A DNA stretch of 64,000 nt from the NCBI RefSeq assembly GCF_014646055.1, contig NZ_BMMS01000004.1:186001-250000 (forward strand), in the 5' to 3' direction. The notes beneath the pieces are model-generated. The model was not told the DNA's origin, did not search any database, and saw only the letters and a list, made by a program, of their open reading frames with translations. This document shows, piece by piece, positions 37,920 to 47,233 of the stretch (positions are counted from its first letter, which is position 1; each line of letters begins with the position of its first letter). Position numbers and translations under genes: made by a program. The stretch is from Wenjunlia tyrosinilytica. Its GTDB lineage: Bacteria > Actinomycetota > Actinomycetes > Streptomycetales > Streptomycetaceae.

Positions 37920-38462
37920 CTAGTGCCCTTCGAGCAGCCCCGAGAAGTCCTGCTCCACCCACCGCCGCCCCACGCCGGTCAGCGTCACCCGGCGCACATC
38001 GTCGTCGCCGTCCGCCGGCTCCGTCACCCCGACGGCCCGCTCGATCACGACCTGGAGGCGCTCCTCCGACAGGTCCTCGACCTTGCCCTCGCCCCACTCC
38101 ACGACGACCACCGACTCCGGCAGCGAGACATCGAGGTCCAGGTCCTCCATCTCGTCCAGGCCGCCCCCCAGCCGGTAGGCGTCGACGTGCACCAGAGGAG
38201 GCCCGCCCACCGTCGACGGGTGCACCCGCGCGATGACGAACGTGGGGGACGTGACCGCCCCCCGCACCCCCAGGCCCTCGCCGAGCCCCCTGGTCAGCGT
38301 GGTCTTGCCCGCGCCCAGCTCGCCCGAGAGCAGCACCAGGTCCCCGGGGCGCAGCAGTGCGGCGAGCCCCCTTCCGAGCTCACGCATCCGCTCGGCGGTG
38401 GCCACGGTGGCCGTGACCATCGGGACGGGCCCCGCGCAGGGCTCCAATGCGGTGTCTTCCAT
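37920..38462 (-). CDS. tsaE: tRNA threonylcarbamoyladenosine synthesis ATPase TsaE
   Basis: 180-aa P-loop ATPase required for turnover of the TsaB-TsaD complex. The Walker A motif is LSGELGAGKTTLTRGLGEGLG, followed by VTSPTFVIARVH, HVDAYRL and VVVEWGEGKVEDL. ATG at 38462 lies 11 nt after the hydrolase stop, so it is co-transcribed with alr and the hydrolase. The C-terminus (GVGRRWVEQDFSGLL) is somewhat longer than the family core. Confidence 0.94.
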   Translation of the reverse strand: MEDTALEPCAGPVPMVTATVATAERMRELGRGLAALLRPGDLVLLSGELGAGKTTLTRGLGEGLGVRGAVTSPTFVIARVHPSTVGGPPLVHVDAYRLGGGLDEMEDLDLDVSLPESVVVVEWGEGKVEDLSEERLQVVIERAVGVTEPADGDDDVRRVTLTGVGRRWVEQDFSGLLEGH

Positions 38463-38473
38463 GCCTACCGATG

Positions 38474-39769
38474 CTAGAGCCCCACCGCGGGTTCGGTTCG
38501 CGCGGCGGCCTCGCCGAGGGCGCGCACGGTGTCCGGGAGGCAGGCCCCCACCGCGTCCGCCGCCCGGGCGAGCAGGCCGCACAGGTGGGCGTTGACCACC
38601 TCGGGGCGCTCCAGCATGACCAGGTGCCCGGTGTCGGGCAGGACGACCAGGTCGGCCAGCGGCAGTTTCGCGGCGATGGCGGAGCTGTGCTCGGCCGGGG
38701 TCAGCAGGTCCTTGGTTCCGGCGAGAACGAGCGCGGGCACCCCGCGGATGTGGTCGAGCGCCTCGGTCTTCTCATGGGCGGTGATCGCCGGGTAGAGCTC
38801 CGCGACCACGTCGATCGGTGTGGCCTCGATCATCCGCTCGGCGAAACGCGCCACCGCCGGGTCCACGTCCGGTCCGCCGAACGAGTAGCGCTTGATCAGC
38901 CCCGCCAGGACATCGGCGACCGTCCGCCGCCCCCGCTCCACCAGGTCCACCTGGCGGCCCAGCACCCGAAGCACACCCGGTGCCACCTTGTGCAGCGCCT
39001 TGGCGCCGACCGACGGCAGGCCGAACGTGACCGTGCCCCAACTGCCCGCGGTGGTGCCGATGAAGGCGACCCCCGCCACCCGTTCGCGCACGGTCTCGGG
39101 GAACTGGTCGGCGAACGCCATCACGGTCATCCCGCCCATCGAGTGCCCCACCAGGACCAGCGGTCCCTGCGGCGCGGCGGCGTCCACGACGGCCTTCAGG
39201 TCCCGGCCGAGCTGGTCGATCGTGGCGGGCACCCCCTCCAACTGCGCCTTGCCGCGCTCGGACCGGCCATGGCTGCGCTGGTCCCAGTAGACGGCCCTGA
39301 CCCGCCCGCGCAGGAGTTCGCGCTGGAAGTGGAAGGCGTCCTGGTTGAGCGTGTAGCCGTGGCAGAACACCACGGTCAGCGGGGGCCGAGCGGCCGAGCC
39401 CTTGGAACGGCGCCGCACCCGCCAGCCGCGGCGCTGCTGGGGCACCTTCGGGTCGGCCGGCTCCACGTCGTCGATCTCGTAGTACAGCTCGGTGCCGTCC
39501 TCGGCCACGGCCGTTCCCGGTTCACCGCGCAGGGCGCCGAACGGGTCCGCGGCGTCCAGCGCGAGCTGTGCGTTGCGGCGGATGGTGCGGCCGACCGTCA
39601 GCCGTTCGACGGCCACACCCGCTGCCGCGCCCGCGGCGACGACCCCGACGGCCAACCCGAGCACCCCCGCGTTCTTCCCGGCCCGGCCCCAGCGCCCGGC
39701 GTCCGACGTGGCGGCTTTCGCGGCCTCCACCAGCGCCTCCGCCGTTCGGGCGGCTTCCCCGTCAGGCAC
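38474..39769 (-). CDS. Alpha/beta hydrolase with N-terminal membrane segment
   Basis: 431-aa alpha/beta-hydrolase fold protein. A hydrophobic helix (AGVLGLAVGVVAAGAAAGVAV, about residues 40-60) probably anchors it. The catalytic triad is visible as Ser in VLVGHSMGGMTV, Asp in LAGTKDLLTPAEHS and His in PDTGHLVMLERPE. The oxyanion region is VVFCHGYTLNQDAF. GTG at 39769 overlaps the alr stop by 8 nt and has GGAGG 8 nt upstream, implying coupled translation. The substrate is unknown; placement with alr hints at envelope-related function. Confidence 0.87.
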   Translation of the reverse strand: MPDGEAARTAEALVEAAKAATSDAGRWGRAGKNAGVLGLAVGVVAAGAAAGVAVERLTVGRTIRRNAQLALDAADPFGALRGEPGTAVAEDGTELYYEIDDVEPADPKVPQQRRGWRVRRRSKGSAARPPLTVVFCHGYTLNQDAFHFQRELLRGRVRAVYWDQRSHGRSERGKAQLEGVPATIDQLGRDLKAVVDAAAPQGPLVLVGHSMGGMTVMAFADQFPETVRERVAGVAFIGTTAGSWGTVTFGLPSVGAKALHKVAPGVLRVLGRQVDLVERGRRTVADVLAGLIKRYSFGGPDVDPAVARFAERMIEATPIDVVAELYPAITAHEKTEALDHIRGVPALVLAGTKDLLTPAEHSSAIAAKLPLADLVVLPDTGHLVMLERPEVVNAHLCGLLARAADAVGACLPDTVRALGEAAARTEPAVGL

Positions 39770-40979
39770 CGCCGACACCTCCGGCCCCCTCGACTTCATC
39801 GACAGCATCGACTTCGTCGACCGCGTTGACCGCATCGACTTCATCGACCGCATTGACGTGGACGCGCGGAACTCGGGCGCCGACGCGGGTGACGATCTCG
39901 TAGACGATGCTCCCGCAGGCCGCCGCCCAGTCCTCGGCGGTCGGCTCCCCGCGGTCGCCGGGGCCGAACAGCACGGCCTCGTCACCGGCGTGCGCCGCAT
40001 CGCCCCCGAGGTCCACCACGAACTGGTCCATGGCCACCCGCCCGGCCACCGTGCGCCACTTGCCCGCGACGAGCACCGGGCCGGTCCCCGACGCATGCCG
40101 GGGGATGCCGTCTCCGTAACCGGCCGGAACGAGCGCCAGGGTGGTCTCGCCGGGCGTGGTGTAGGTGTGGCCGTACGAGACGCCGTGCCCGGCCGGAACC
40201 CGCTTGACGCCCGCCAGCCGCGCGGACAGCGTCATCGCCGGGCGCAGCCCGAAGTCCGCGGGGCCGCCGACCTGCGGCACCGGGGAGAGCCCGTAGACCG
40301 CCAGCCCAGGGCGGACGAGGTCGAAATGGGACTCGGGCAGGGTCAGGGTGGCCGGCGAGTTGGCCATGTGACGCACCTCGGGCCGGATCCCGGCGACCTC
40401 GGCGATCTTCAGCGCCTCGTGGAAGGCCGACAGCTGCGTCGCGATCGACGGGTGGCCCGGCTCGTCGGCACAGGCGAAATGCGACCACAGACCGGTGACG
40501 TCGGCCAGGCCCTCGGCCTCGGCGGCCCGCGCCGCGGACACCAGCGCCGCCCAGTCGGCGGGCTGGCAGCCGTTGCGGCCGAGCCCGGTGTCGGCCTTGA
40601 GCTGGATCCTGGCGGTGCGGCCGGTCGTCCTCGCCGCCGCGACCGCCTCGCGCAGCGCCCATTCACCGCTGACCGAGATGTCGATGTCCGCCGAGACCGC
40701 CTCGGCCCAGGGGTCGCCGGGCGTCCACAGCCAGCACAGCACCGGGCCGGGAAGCCCGGCGGCGCGCAGGGCCAGCGCCTCGTGCGGGGTGGCCGCGGCC
40801 AGCCATGCGGCGCCCGCCCGCTTGGCCGCGCGGGCGCAGGCGAGCGCGCCGTGTCCGTAGCCGTCGGCCTTGACCACGGCCATGACGGCGGCGCCCCGGG
40901 CACGGGCTCTCAGGGCCCGCACATTGGCCCGGACCGCGGCCAGGTCGACCGTCGCTTGCACTCGCATCGCAGTTTCCAT
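39762..40979 (-). CDS. alr: Alanine racemase
   Basis: 405-aa PLP enzyme making D-alanine for peptidoglycan. The PLP Lys is in MAVVKADGYGHGALACARAA. The PLP-phosphate motif HMANSPATL and the second catalytic Tyr in VSYGHTYTTPGET are present. The C-terminal end carries an extra repetitive tail (VNAVDEVDAVNAVDEVDAV type, about 24 residues) not part of the family core, matching DNA repeats at 39790-39858. ATG at 40979 is used; ATG at 40967 is possible. Part of nnr-alr-hydrolase-tsaE. Confidence 0.95.
   Translation of the reverse strand: METAMRVQATVDLAAVRANVRALRARARGAAVMAVVKADGYGHGALACARAAKRAGAAWLAAATPHEALALRAAGLPGPVLCWLWTPGDPWAEAVSADIDISVSGEWALREAVAAARTTGRTARIQLKADTGLGRNGCQPADWAALVSAARAAEAEGLADVTGLWSHFACADEPGHPSIATQLSAFHEALKIAEVAGIRPEVRHMANSPATLTLPESHFDLVRPGLAVYGLSPVPQVGGPADFGLRPAMTLSARLAGVKRVPAGHGVSYGHTYTTPGETTLALVPAGYGDGIPRHASGTGPVLVAGKWRTVAGRVAMDQFVVDLGGDAAHAGDEAVLFGPGDRGEPTAEDWAAACGSIVYEIVTRVGARVPRVHVNAVDEVDAVNAVDEVDAVDEVEGAGGVGGA
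39790..39858. repeat. 18-bp repeats inside the alr 3' end
   Basis: Near-identical 18-bp units of TCGACTTCATCGACCGCA type start at 39790, 39808 and 39835 with a 9-bp half unit between. They encode the Val/Asp/Ala repeat tail of alanine racemase in frame, so copy-number change would lengthen or shorten the tail without breaking the gene. Confidence 0.85.
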
Positions 40980-41022
40980 CCCGGCCAGTGTCTCAAGAGC
41001 GCCGACCGGGGTGGGAGACGAC

Positions 41023-42474
41023 TCACGACCGGACGTCGATCCACACCGCGGGAAGGGCCTCGGCGATGTCCGGCGCGGTGATCGGCGAGCCCGTGGGCCC
41101 CGCGGCCAGCCGCCCGGCCAGACCATGCAGGTAGGCGGCGACGGAACCGGCGTCGCGCGGCTCCAGACCGCCCGCCAGCAGCGACCCGGCGAGCCCCGAC
41201 AGCACATCACCGCTGCCCGCCGTGCCCAGCCAGCCGGTGCCGGTGGAGTTGACCCGCACGGGGGCACCGGTGTGCGCCACCAGGGTCGTCGAGCCCTTGA
41301 GCAGGGCGGTCGCCCGGTACCGCTCGGCCAGGCGCCGCACATGCTCCAGCCGCGACGCCTCGACCAGTTCGCGGGAGGTGTCGAGCAGGACCGCCGCCTC
41401 CCCGGCGTGCGGAGTCAGCAGGAGGGGCCCGGCGGGCTCGGCGGAGCCGGAGGCGAGCAGGCTCTTGAGCAGGGCGAGGCCGTCGGCGTCGACCAGGACC
41501 GGGACGCCCGAGCGCAGCACGTCCTGAACCGCCTGGTGCGCCTCGGGGGTGTCGCCGAGTCCTGGGCCGACCACCCAGGCCTGCACCCGGCCGGCCTTCG
41601 AGGGCGGGCCGGTGTGCACGAGCGTCTCGGGGAAGCGCCGTACGACGTCGTCGGCGGCGGGGCCGACATACCGGACGGCGCCCGCTCCCCCGCGCAGGGC
41701 GCCCGCCACTGCCAGGACGGCCGCCCCCGGGTAGCGGGCGGAGCCGGCCACGACGCCGACGACTCCTCGCCGGTACTTGTCGCTCTCCGGCGCGGGCACC
41801 GGCAGCAGGGCGGCCACATCGGCGTGCTGGAGGGCCTCGACGGCGGGAGGGCCGGGGCCGATGCCGATCTCGACGAGCCTGACCGTGCCGGCGTGGTGCG
41901 CACCGGGATCGATGAGGAGACCGGGCTTGTGGGTGCCGAAGGTCACGGTGACGTCCGCGCGGACTGCGGCGCCGCGCACCTCGCCGGTGTCGGGGTCGAT
42001 ACCGCTGGGCAGGTCGACGGCGACCGTGAGGACACCGCATGCCCGCGCCGCGCGGGTTAGAGCGGCGGCGTTCTCCCGCAGGCCGCCCTTGCCGCCGATG
42101 CCCACGATGCCGTCCAGGACGAGGTCGGCCTGCTGGATCAGGCGCTCCCCGCTGGCCCGGTCGCCGGTGGCGCGGCCGCCGGCGGCACGCAGCGCGACCA
42201 GGCCCGGCCCATGGACCCGTTCGGGAGAGAGCAGGACGGCGGTGACCCCGGCGCCGCGCCGGGCGAGCCGCGCCCCGGCGTACAGGGCGTCACCGCCGTT
42301 GTCGCCGCTGCCGACGAGCAGGACGACGCGCGATCCGTAGACATGGCCGAGCAGGTCGGCGCAGGTGGCGGCGAGCCCGGCGGCCGCCCGCTGCATCAGC
42401 GCGCCTTCCGGCAGCCGGGCCATGAGCTCGGCCTCGGCGGCCCTGACATCCTCGACGGCGTGGGCTCTGCGCAT
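41023..42474 (-). CDS. nnr: Bifunctional NAD(P)HX epimerase/dehydratase
   Basis: 483-aa metabolite-repair enzyme restoring hydrated NADH and NADPH. The N-terminal YjeF-type epimerase half has VVLLVGSGDNGGDALYAGARL and VLDGIVGIGGKGGL. The C-terminal ADP-dependent dehydratase half has VVAGSARYPGAAVLAVAGAL, LLTPHAGEAAVLLD, LKGSTTLVAHTGAPVRVN and the catalytic TGSGDVLSGLAGSLLA-like segment (GTAGSGDVLSG). It sits between acpS and alr on the same strand with short gaps (22 and 43 nt). Confidence 0.95.
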   Translation of the reverse strand: MRRAHAVEDVRAAEAELMARLPEGALMQRAAAGLAATCADLLGHVYGSRVVLLVGSGDNGGDALYAGARLARRGAGVTAVLLSPERVHGPGLVALRAAGGRATGDRASGERLIQQADLVLDGIVGIGGKGGLRENAAALTRAARACGVLTVAVDLPSGIDPDTGEVRGAAVRADVTVTFGTHKPGLLIDPGAHHAGTVRLVEIGIGPGPPAVEALQHADVAALLPVPAPESDKYRRGVVGVVAGSARYPGAAVLAVAGALRGGAGAVRYVGPAADDVVRRFPETLVHTGPPSKAGRVQAWVVGPGLGDTPEAHQAVQDVLRSGVPVLVDADGLALLKSLLASGSAEPAGPLLLTPHAGEAAVLLDTSRELVEASRLEHVRRLAERYRATALLKGSTTLVAHTGAPVRVNSTGTGWLGTAGSGDVLSGLAGSLLAGGLEPRDAGSVAAYLHGLAGRLAAGPTGSPITAPDIAEALPAVWIDVRS

Positions 42475-42496
42475 GCCCTCAAGCGTAGGGCGCGCC

Positions 42497-42865
42497 TCAG
42501 CCCTCCGCGATCACGACGGCGGAAGCGACGCCCGCGTCGTGACTGAGCGACACATGCCAGCCCTGGACGCCGAGTTCGGCGGCGGCGTCGGCCACCGTGC
42601 CGGTGACCTCCAGCCGGGGGCGGCCGGAGTTCTCGGTGACGACCTCGGCGTCGGTCCAGCGCAGGCCGACGGGCGCCCCCAAAGCCTTGGCCAACGCTTC
42701 CTTGGCCGCGAAACGGGCCGCCAGAGAGGCGACGCCGCGGCGCTCACCGCTGGGGAGGTAGAGCTCGGAACGGGTGAAGAGCCTGGCGGCCATGCCGGGG
42801 GTGCGCTTGAGCGACTCCTCGAAGCGGTCGACCTCCGCCACGTCGATACCGACGCCGATGATCAC
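42497..42865 (-). CDS. acpS: Holo-[acyl-carrier-protein] synthase
   Basis: 122-aa trimeric AcpS-type phosphopantetheinyl transferase activating fatty-acid ACP using CoA. The start [19 protein letters not shown] includes the Mg2+ Asp, and [19 protein letters not shown] is the second metal/CoA motif. It heads the acpS-nnr-alr gene string. A 16-bp tandem repeat lies immediately upstream of its start. Confidence 0.95.
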   Translation of the reverse strand: MIIGVGIDVAEVDRFEESLKRTPGMAARLFTRSELYLPSGERRGVASLAARFAAKEALAKALGAPVGLRWTDAEVVTENSGRPRLEVTGTVADAAAELGVQGWHVSLSHDAGVASAVVIAEG

Positions 42866-42876
42866 GCGGTGCCTCT

Positions 42877-42940
42877 CAGGGATCGTGCGGTTCAGGGATC
42901 GTGCGGTTCAGGGATCGTGCGGTTCAGGGATCGTGCGGTC
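42877..42940. repeat. 16-bp tandem repeat, four copies
   Basis: CAGGGATCGTGCGGTT is repeated head to tail at 42877, 42893, 42909 and 42925, the last with one change. It begins 12 bases upstream of the acpS start codon, inside its presumed leader or promoter. Confidence 0.95.
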
Positions 42941-43102
42941 CGGCAGCCGCGGTGGCGGCTGCCGCGATGACCCGCCCGCAGGGGCGGACGGCGCTTCCTA
43001 GTCATGCGCCCGGCCGACCGGCTCCGCGTCGGCTCGGCTCCGCGCCGGTCGACGCGGACGCGGCCGGCGCGAAACCGGTCGGGCCTCGGGCCCGTTGGGC
43101 GC

Positions 43103-44950
43103 CTATTCGACGGTGACGGACTTCGCCAGGTTGCGGGGCTGGTCGACCTCGTTGCCGCGGGCCGTTGCCAGCTCGCATGCGAAGACCTGCAACGGGACCG
43201 TGGCCACCAGCGGCTGGAGGAGTGTCGGGGTCGCCGGGATCGAGATGAGGTGGTCGGCGTACGGCACGACCGTCTGGTCGCCCTCCTCGGCGATCACGAT
43301 CGTCCGGGCGCCACGGGCCCTGATCTCCTGGATATTGGAGACGATCTTGTCGTGCAGGACCGAGCGGCCGCGCGGGGACGGCACCACCACGACGACCGGG
43401 AGGTCCTCCTCGATCAGCGCGATGGGGCCGTGCTTGAGCTCGCCCGCGGCGAAGCCCTCGGCGTGCATGTACGCCAGTTCCTTGAGCTTGAGCGCGCCCT
43501 CCAGCGCCACCGGGTAGCCGACGTGGCGGCCCAGGAACAGGACGGTGTTCTTGTCCTTCAGCGACCGGGCCAGCTCGCGCACCGGCTCCATCGTGTCCAG
43601 GACCTGCTCGACCTGCTTGGAGATGTCGGACAGCTCGCGGATGACCGCGTAGATCTCGTCGCCCCACTTGGTGCCGCGCACCTGGCCCAGGTAGAGCGCC
43701 ACGAGGTAGCAGGCGACGAGCTGCGTCAGGAACGCCTTCGTGGACGCGACGGCGACCTCGGGGCCCGCGTGCGTGTAGAGCACCGCGTCGGACTCACGGG
43801 GGATGGTGGAGCCATTGGTGTTGCAGATCGCCAGCACCTTCGAGCCCTGCTCGCGGGCGTGGCGCAGCGCCATCAGCGTGTCCATGGTCTCGCCGGACTG
43901 CGAGATCGCCACGACGAGTGTGCGCGGGTCCAGGATCGGGTCCCGGTAGCGGAACTCGCTCGCCAGCTCCACCTCGCACGGCACCCGCGTCCAGTGCTCG
44001 ATCGCGTACTTGGCGATCATGCCCGCGTGGAACGCCGTGCCGCAGGCGACGATCACGATCTTGTCGATCTCGCGAAGGGCCGGTTCGGGGATGCGCACCT
44101 CGTCCAGCGTCAGCCGCCCCGAGGCGTCGATGCGGCCCAGGAGGGTGTCGGCGACCGCCTTGGGCTGCTCGGCGATCTCCTTGAGCATGAAGTAGTCGTA
44201 GCCGCCCTTCTCGGCGGCCGAGGCGTCCCAGTCGACGTGGTACTCGCGGACCTCGGCGGGGTTGCCGTCGAAGTCGGTGACGGTCACGCCCTCGCGGCGC
44301 AGCTCCACCACCTGGTCCTGGCCCAGCTCTACGGCCTCGCGGGTGTGCGCGATGAACGCGGCCACGTCGGACGCCAGGAAGTTCTCGCCGTCACCGACGC
44401 CGACCACCAGCGGGGAGTTGCGGCGGGCGCCCACCACCACATCGGGCGCGTCCGCGTGCACGGCGACCAGCGTGAACGCCCCGTCGAGGCGCCGGCACAC
44501 CTGCCGCATCGCCTCGGCGAGGTCGGGGACCTGAGAGAACTGCTCGGCCAGCAGATGGGTGACGACCTCGGTGTCGGTCTCCGAGACGAGTGTGTGGCCG
44601 CGCTCGGACAGCTCGGCACGCAGGGCCGCGAAGTTCTCGATGATGCCGTTGTGGACGACGGCGACCCGGCCCGCGTTGTCCAGGTGGGGGTGGGCGTTGG
44701 CGTCCGTAGGACCGCCGTGGGTGGCCCAGCGGGTGTGCCCGATGCCGGTGTGGCCGGTCGGCAGGGGGTGGTCCGCGAGGGCCTTCTCCAGATTGGCCAG
44801 CTTCCCGGCCTTCTTGTCCGCGGCCAGCCCGCCGTCGGCGAGCACCGCCACCCCGGCCGAGTCGTAGCCCCGGTACTCCAGGCGCTTGAGCCCGGCGATG
44901 ACAACGTCCAGGGCCGACTGCCCGCCCACGTATCCAACGATTCCGCACAT
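43103..44950 (-). CDS. glmS: Glutamine--fructose-6-phosphate aminotransferase (isomerising)
   Basis: 615-aa enzyme making glucosamine 6-phosphate, the entry to UDP-GlcNAc and cell-wall synthesis. After Met removal Cys2 (MCGIVGYVGG) is the glutaminase nucleophile. GIGHTRWATHGGPTDANAHP and VHNGIIENF belong to the same domain. Two SIS domains follow (ACGTAFHAGMIAKYAIE, AISQSGETMDTL, CNTNGSTIPRESD), ending NLAKSVTVE. No glmS ribozyme is evident, as expected outside Firmicutes. It acts upstream of GlmM encoded 3.4 kb away. Confidence 0.97.
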   Translation of the reverse strand: MCGIVGYVGGQSALDVVIAGLKRLEYRGYDSAGVAVLADGGLAADKKAGKLANLEKALADHPLPTGHTGIGHTRWATHGGPTDANAHPHLDNAGRVAVVHNGIIENFAALRAELSERGHTLVSETDTEVVTHLLAEQFSQVPDLAEAMRQVCRRLDGAFTLVAVHADAPDVVVGARRNSPLVVGVGDGENFLASDVAAFIAHTREAVELGQDQVVELRREGVTVTDFDGNPAEVREYHVDWDASAAEKGGYDYFMLKEIAEQPKAVADTLLGRIDASGRLTLDEVRIPEPALREIDKIVIVACGTAFHAGMIAKYAIEHWTRVPCEVELASEFRYRDPILDPRTLVVAISQSGETMDTLMALRHAREQGSKVLAICNTNGSTIPRESDAVLYTHAGPEVAVASTKAFLTQLVACYLVALYLGQVRGTKWGDEIYAVIRELSDISKQVEQVLDTMEPVRELARSLKDKNTVLFLGRHVGYPVALEGALKLKELAYMHAEGFAAGELKHGPIALIEEDLPVVVVVPSPRGRSVLHDKIVSNIQEIRARGARTIVIAEEGDQTVVPYADHLISIPATPTLLQPLVATVPLQVFACELATARGNEVDQPRNLAKSVTVE

Positions 44951-45200
44951 GCGTGCCAGCTTAAGTGCCTCTCGGCTCCGTCCGTCCCACCCCGGCCGCT
45001 CGTCCCGCCGGACCCGCCCCCACCGGAGGACGACCGTGCGCCGGATGTCCCCGGCGCAAGGTCAAGGCTCACCGCGGACGGCGGGACCTCCGTCCTCGAG
45101 GTGCGGGGCGCCTATGACATGGCTCACGCCGGGGCGCCGGTGCCGCGCGCTCCTCGATCCGCGCGGCGCCGACGGCCCCTGCCCAACCGCCATCCGCGTG

Positions 45201-46019
45201 TCAGGACCTCGCGCGGTACGCCCGCATCGCCAGAGGGGCGAAGACCGCGGCTATGCCCGCCGCCCAGACGAGGGTCCACAGCACCGGTGAGGCCACCTCG
45301 CCGCCCGTCGTCAGACCGCGGAAGGCGTCCGACAGATGGGAGACCGGGTTCACCTTCACCCATGCCTGCAGCCAGCCCGGCATCGTGTCCTCGCGCACGA
45401 AGGCGCTGCTGGTGAAGGTGAGCGGCATCATCGTGGTGAACGCGAAGACCTGCACCTTCTCCGGGTCGCTCGCCACCATGCCGATCAGCACCGCCATCCA
45501 CGCCATCGACAGGGTGAACAACAGCAGGAGCCCCACTCCCGCCAGAACGCTGCCGACGCTCGTGTGGAAGCGGAAGCCGAGCAGCACACCGAGGCCGAAC
45601 ATCAGCGCGAGCGACCACACCTGCTTGATCGTGTCGGCGACCACCCGCCCCAGCAGGGGCGCTATCCGGGCGATGGGCAGGCTCCGCAGCCGGTCGAAGA
45701 CGCCCTTGGTCAGGTCGGTGTTCAGCCCGATGCCCGTACTCAGCGTGCCGAACAGCGCGTTCTGCACGATCAGGCCGGCCAGCGCGTACTGCAGGTACTC
45801 CTTCGGGGACCCGGCCATCTGGCCGCCGAAGACATAGGTGAACAGGATCACGAACATCACCGGCTGGACGCTGAGGTCGATCAGCTCCATCGGGTTGTGC
45901 TTGATCTGCACCAGATTCCGCCAGGCCATCGTGGCGGTCTGCTCCAGCGCGGCCGCCGGGCGCACTCGCCCGCTCTTGGCCATCGACGGAGCGGCCACGG
46001 TCGCGGTCGCCGCGCTCAT
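45201..46019 (-). CDS. ABC-2 type exporter permease (DrrB-like)
   Basis: 272-aa integral membrane protein with about six helices (VMFVILFTYVFGG, LVWAAGIAAVFAPLAM and others). It carries the ABC-2 loop signature GVFDRLRSLPIARIAPLLGR that contacts the ATPase. It pairs with the ATPase upstream, with overlapping start and stop codons (ATGA at 46016-46019). The family exports drugs, polyketides or lipids; the substrate is not evident and no biosynthetic cluster adjoins. Confidence 0.92.
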   Translation of the reverse strand: MSAATATVAAPSMAKSGRVRPAAALEQTATMAWRNLVQIKHNPMELIDLSVQPVMFVILFTYVFGGQMAGSPKEYLQYALAGLIVQNALFGTLSTGIGLNTDLTKGVFDRLRSLPIARIAPLLGRVVADTIKQVWSLALMFGLGVLLGFRFHTSVGSVLAGVGLLLLFTLSMAWMAVLIGMVASDPEKVQVFAFTTMMPLTFTSSAFVREDTMPGWLQAWVKVNPVSHLSDAFRGLTTGGEVASPVLWTLVWAAGIAAVFAPLAMRAYRARS

Positions 46020-47023
46020 GCCGACATCCCCACCTTCTCGAAGTCCCGCTCGTCCGCCGGGTCACCGGCCTGCTCGCCGGTCCCGTCCGTCTCCTCGGCC
46101 CGGCGCCCGGTCAGTGCCAGGAACACCTCGTCGAGGCTGGAGCGGCGCAGCGCCAGCTCCCCCACGGCCACACCTTCCTGATCGAGCCTGCGCACGATCG
46201 CGGGCATCATCGCCGGATCGTTCACCGGGGCGGTCACCACACCGCCCTCGATCTTGGCCCCGGGACCGGCGGCCTCCGCCATCAGTGCGTGCGTCCTCGC
46301 CAGATCCTCCGGCGAGAGCGGCCTGACCTGGAGCACCTGGCCGCCCACCTGGGACTTCAGCTCGTCCGGAGTGCCGTCGGCGATGACCCGGCCCTTGTCG
46401 ATCACCACGATGTCGTCGGCGAGCTGGTCCGCCTCCTCCAGATACTGCGTGGTCAGCAGGACGGTGACCCCGTCGCCGACCAGGCCCCGCACGATCTCCC
46501 ACAGCTCCCCGCGGCTGTGCGGGTCCAGGCCCGTGGTCGGCTCGTCGAGGAAGAGGATCCTCGGCCGTCCCACCAGGCTGGCCGCCAGATCGAGGCGGCG
46601 CCGCATACCGCCGGAGAACGTCTTGGCGGCGCGCCCGCCCGCGTGGCTCAGGCGGAAGCTCTCCAGCAGCTCGGCGGCCCGCGCCTTCGCCTCGCTCCTG
46701 GGCAGCCCCAGCAGGCGGCCGATCATCAGCAGGTTCTCGTAGCCGGTGAGCATCTCGTCCACCGCTGCGTACTGCCCCGTCAGGCCGACTTCGGCCCGCA
46801 CCAGGCCCGCCTCGCGCACCACGTCGTGGCCGCCGACGAGCGCCCTGCCCCCGTCGGGCCGCAGCAGCGTGGCCAGGATCCGCACGGCCGTGGTCTTCCC
46901 GGCACCGTTGGGACCCAGCACGCCCAGTACCGTGCCGGTGCGCGCGACCAGATCGACCCCGGCGAGCGCCTCGGTCTCCTTGAACCGCTTGACCAGGCCT
47001 TCAGCCTGGATCGCGTAGGTCAT
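46016..47023 (-). CDS. ABC exporter ATP-binding protein (DrrA-like)
   Basis: 335-aa ATPase. Walker A is GPNGAGKTTAVRIL, the signature motif is FSGGMRRRLDLAASL and Walker B is ILFLDEPTTGLDPHS, followed by the switch His-equivalent region LLTTQYLEEADQLAD. The extra C-terminal domain (RRSSLDEVFLALTGR) is characteristic of DrrA-type daunorubicin-resistance ATPases. ATG at 47023 follows AAGGGA. It is the first gene of a two-gene operon with the permease. Confidence 0.93.
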   Translation of the reverse strand: MTYAIQAEGLVKRFKETEALAGVDLVARTGTVLGVLGPNGAGKTTAVRILATLLRPDGGRALVGGHDVVREAGLVRAEVGLTGQYAAVDEMLTGYENLLMIGRLLGLPRSEAKARAAELLESFRLSHAGGRAAKTFSGGMRRRLDLAASLVGRPRILFLDEPTTGLDPHSRGELWEIVRGLVGDGVTVLLTTQYLEEADQLADDIVVIDKGRVIADGTPDELKSQVGGQVLQVRPLSPEDLARTHALMAEAAGPGAKIEGGVVTAPVNDPAMMPAIVRRLDQEGVAVGELALRRSSLDEVFLALTGRRAEETDGTGEQAGDPADERDFEKVGMSA

Positions 47024-47233
47024 GAGCCGTCCCTTGCCTCTCGGTGTGCGGACGCCCCCGCGCCCACCGACCACCATGCCAGGCACCACTGACAGCCCGT
47101 CCACAACCGGCTGACAGCGCCCTGGCCGGTGCCCGGCGAGCTATTTCCCGCCACCCGCCCCGGCCATTCCCGCCACCCGCGCGTGCCTCGTCGCGCCGCC
47201 CCGCCGACCGTGAATAGAGCACCTGTGCCCACA

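Noticed and set aside
45040-45130. Plus-strand peptide LTADGGTSVLEVRGAYDMA near 45060-45120, reminiscent of a STAS-domain start
   Set aside because: It is too short, lacks the rest of the domain and has no start signal; it may be a remnant but cannot be supported.
44951-45200. Search for a gene or glmS-type ribozyme between glmS and the ABC permease
   Set aside because: Neither a coding frame with good bias nor a ribozyme core was seen; the gap probably holds the glmS promoter.
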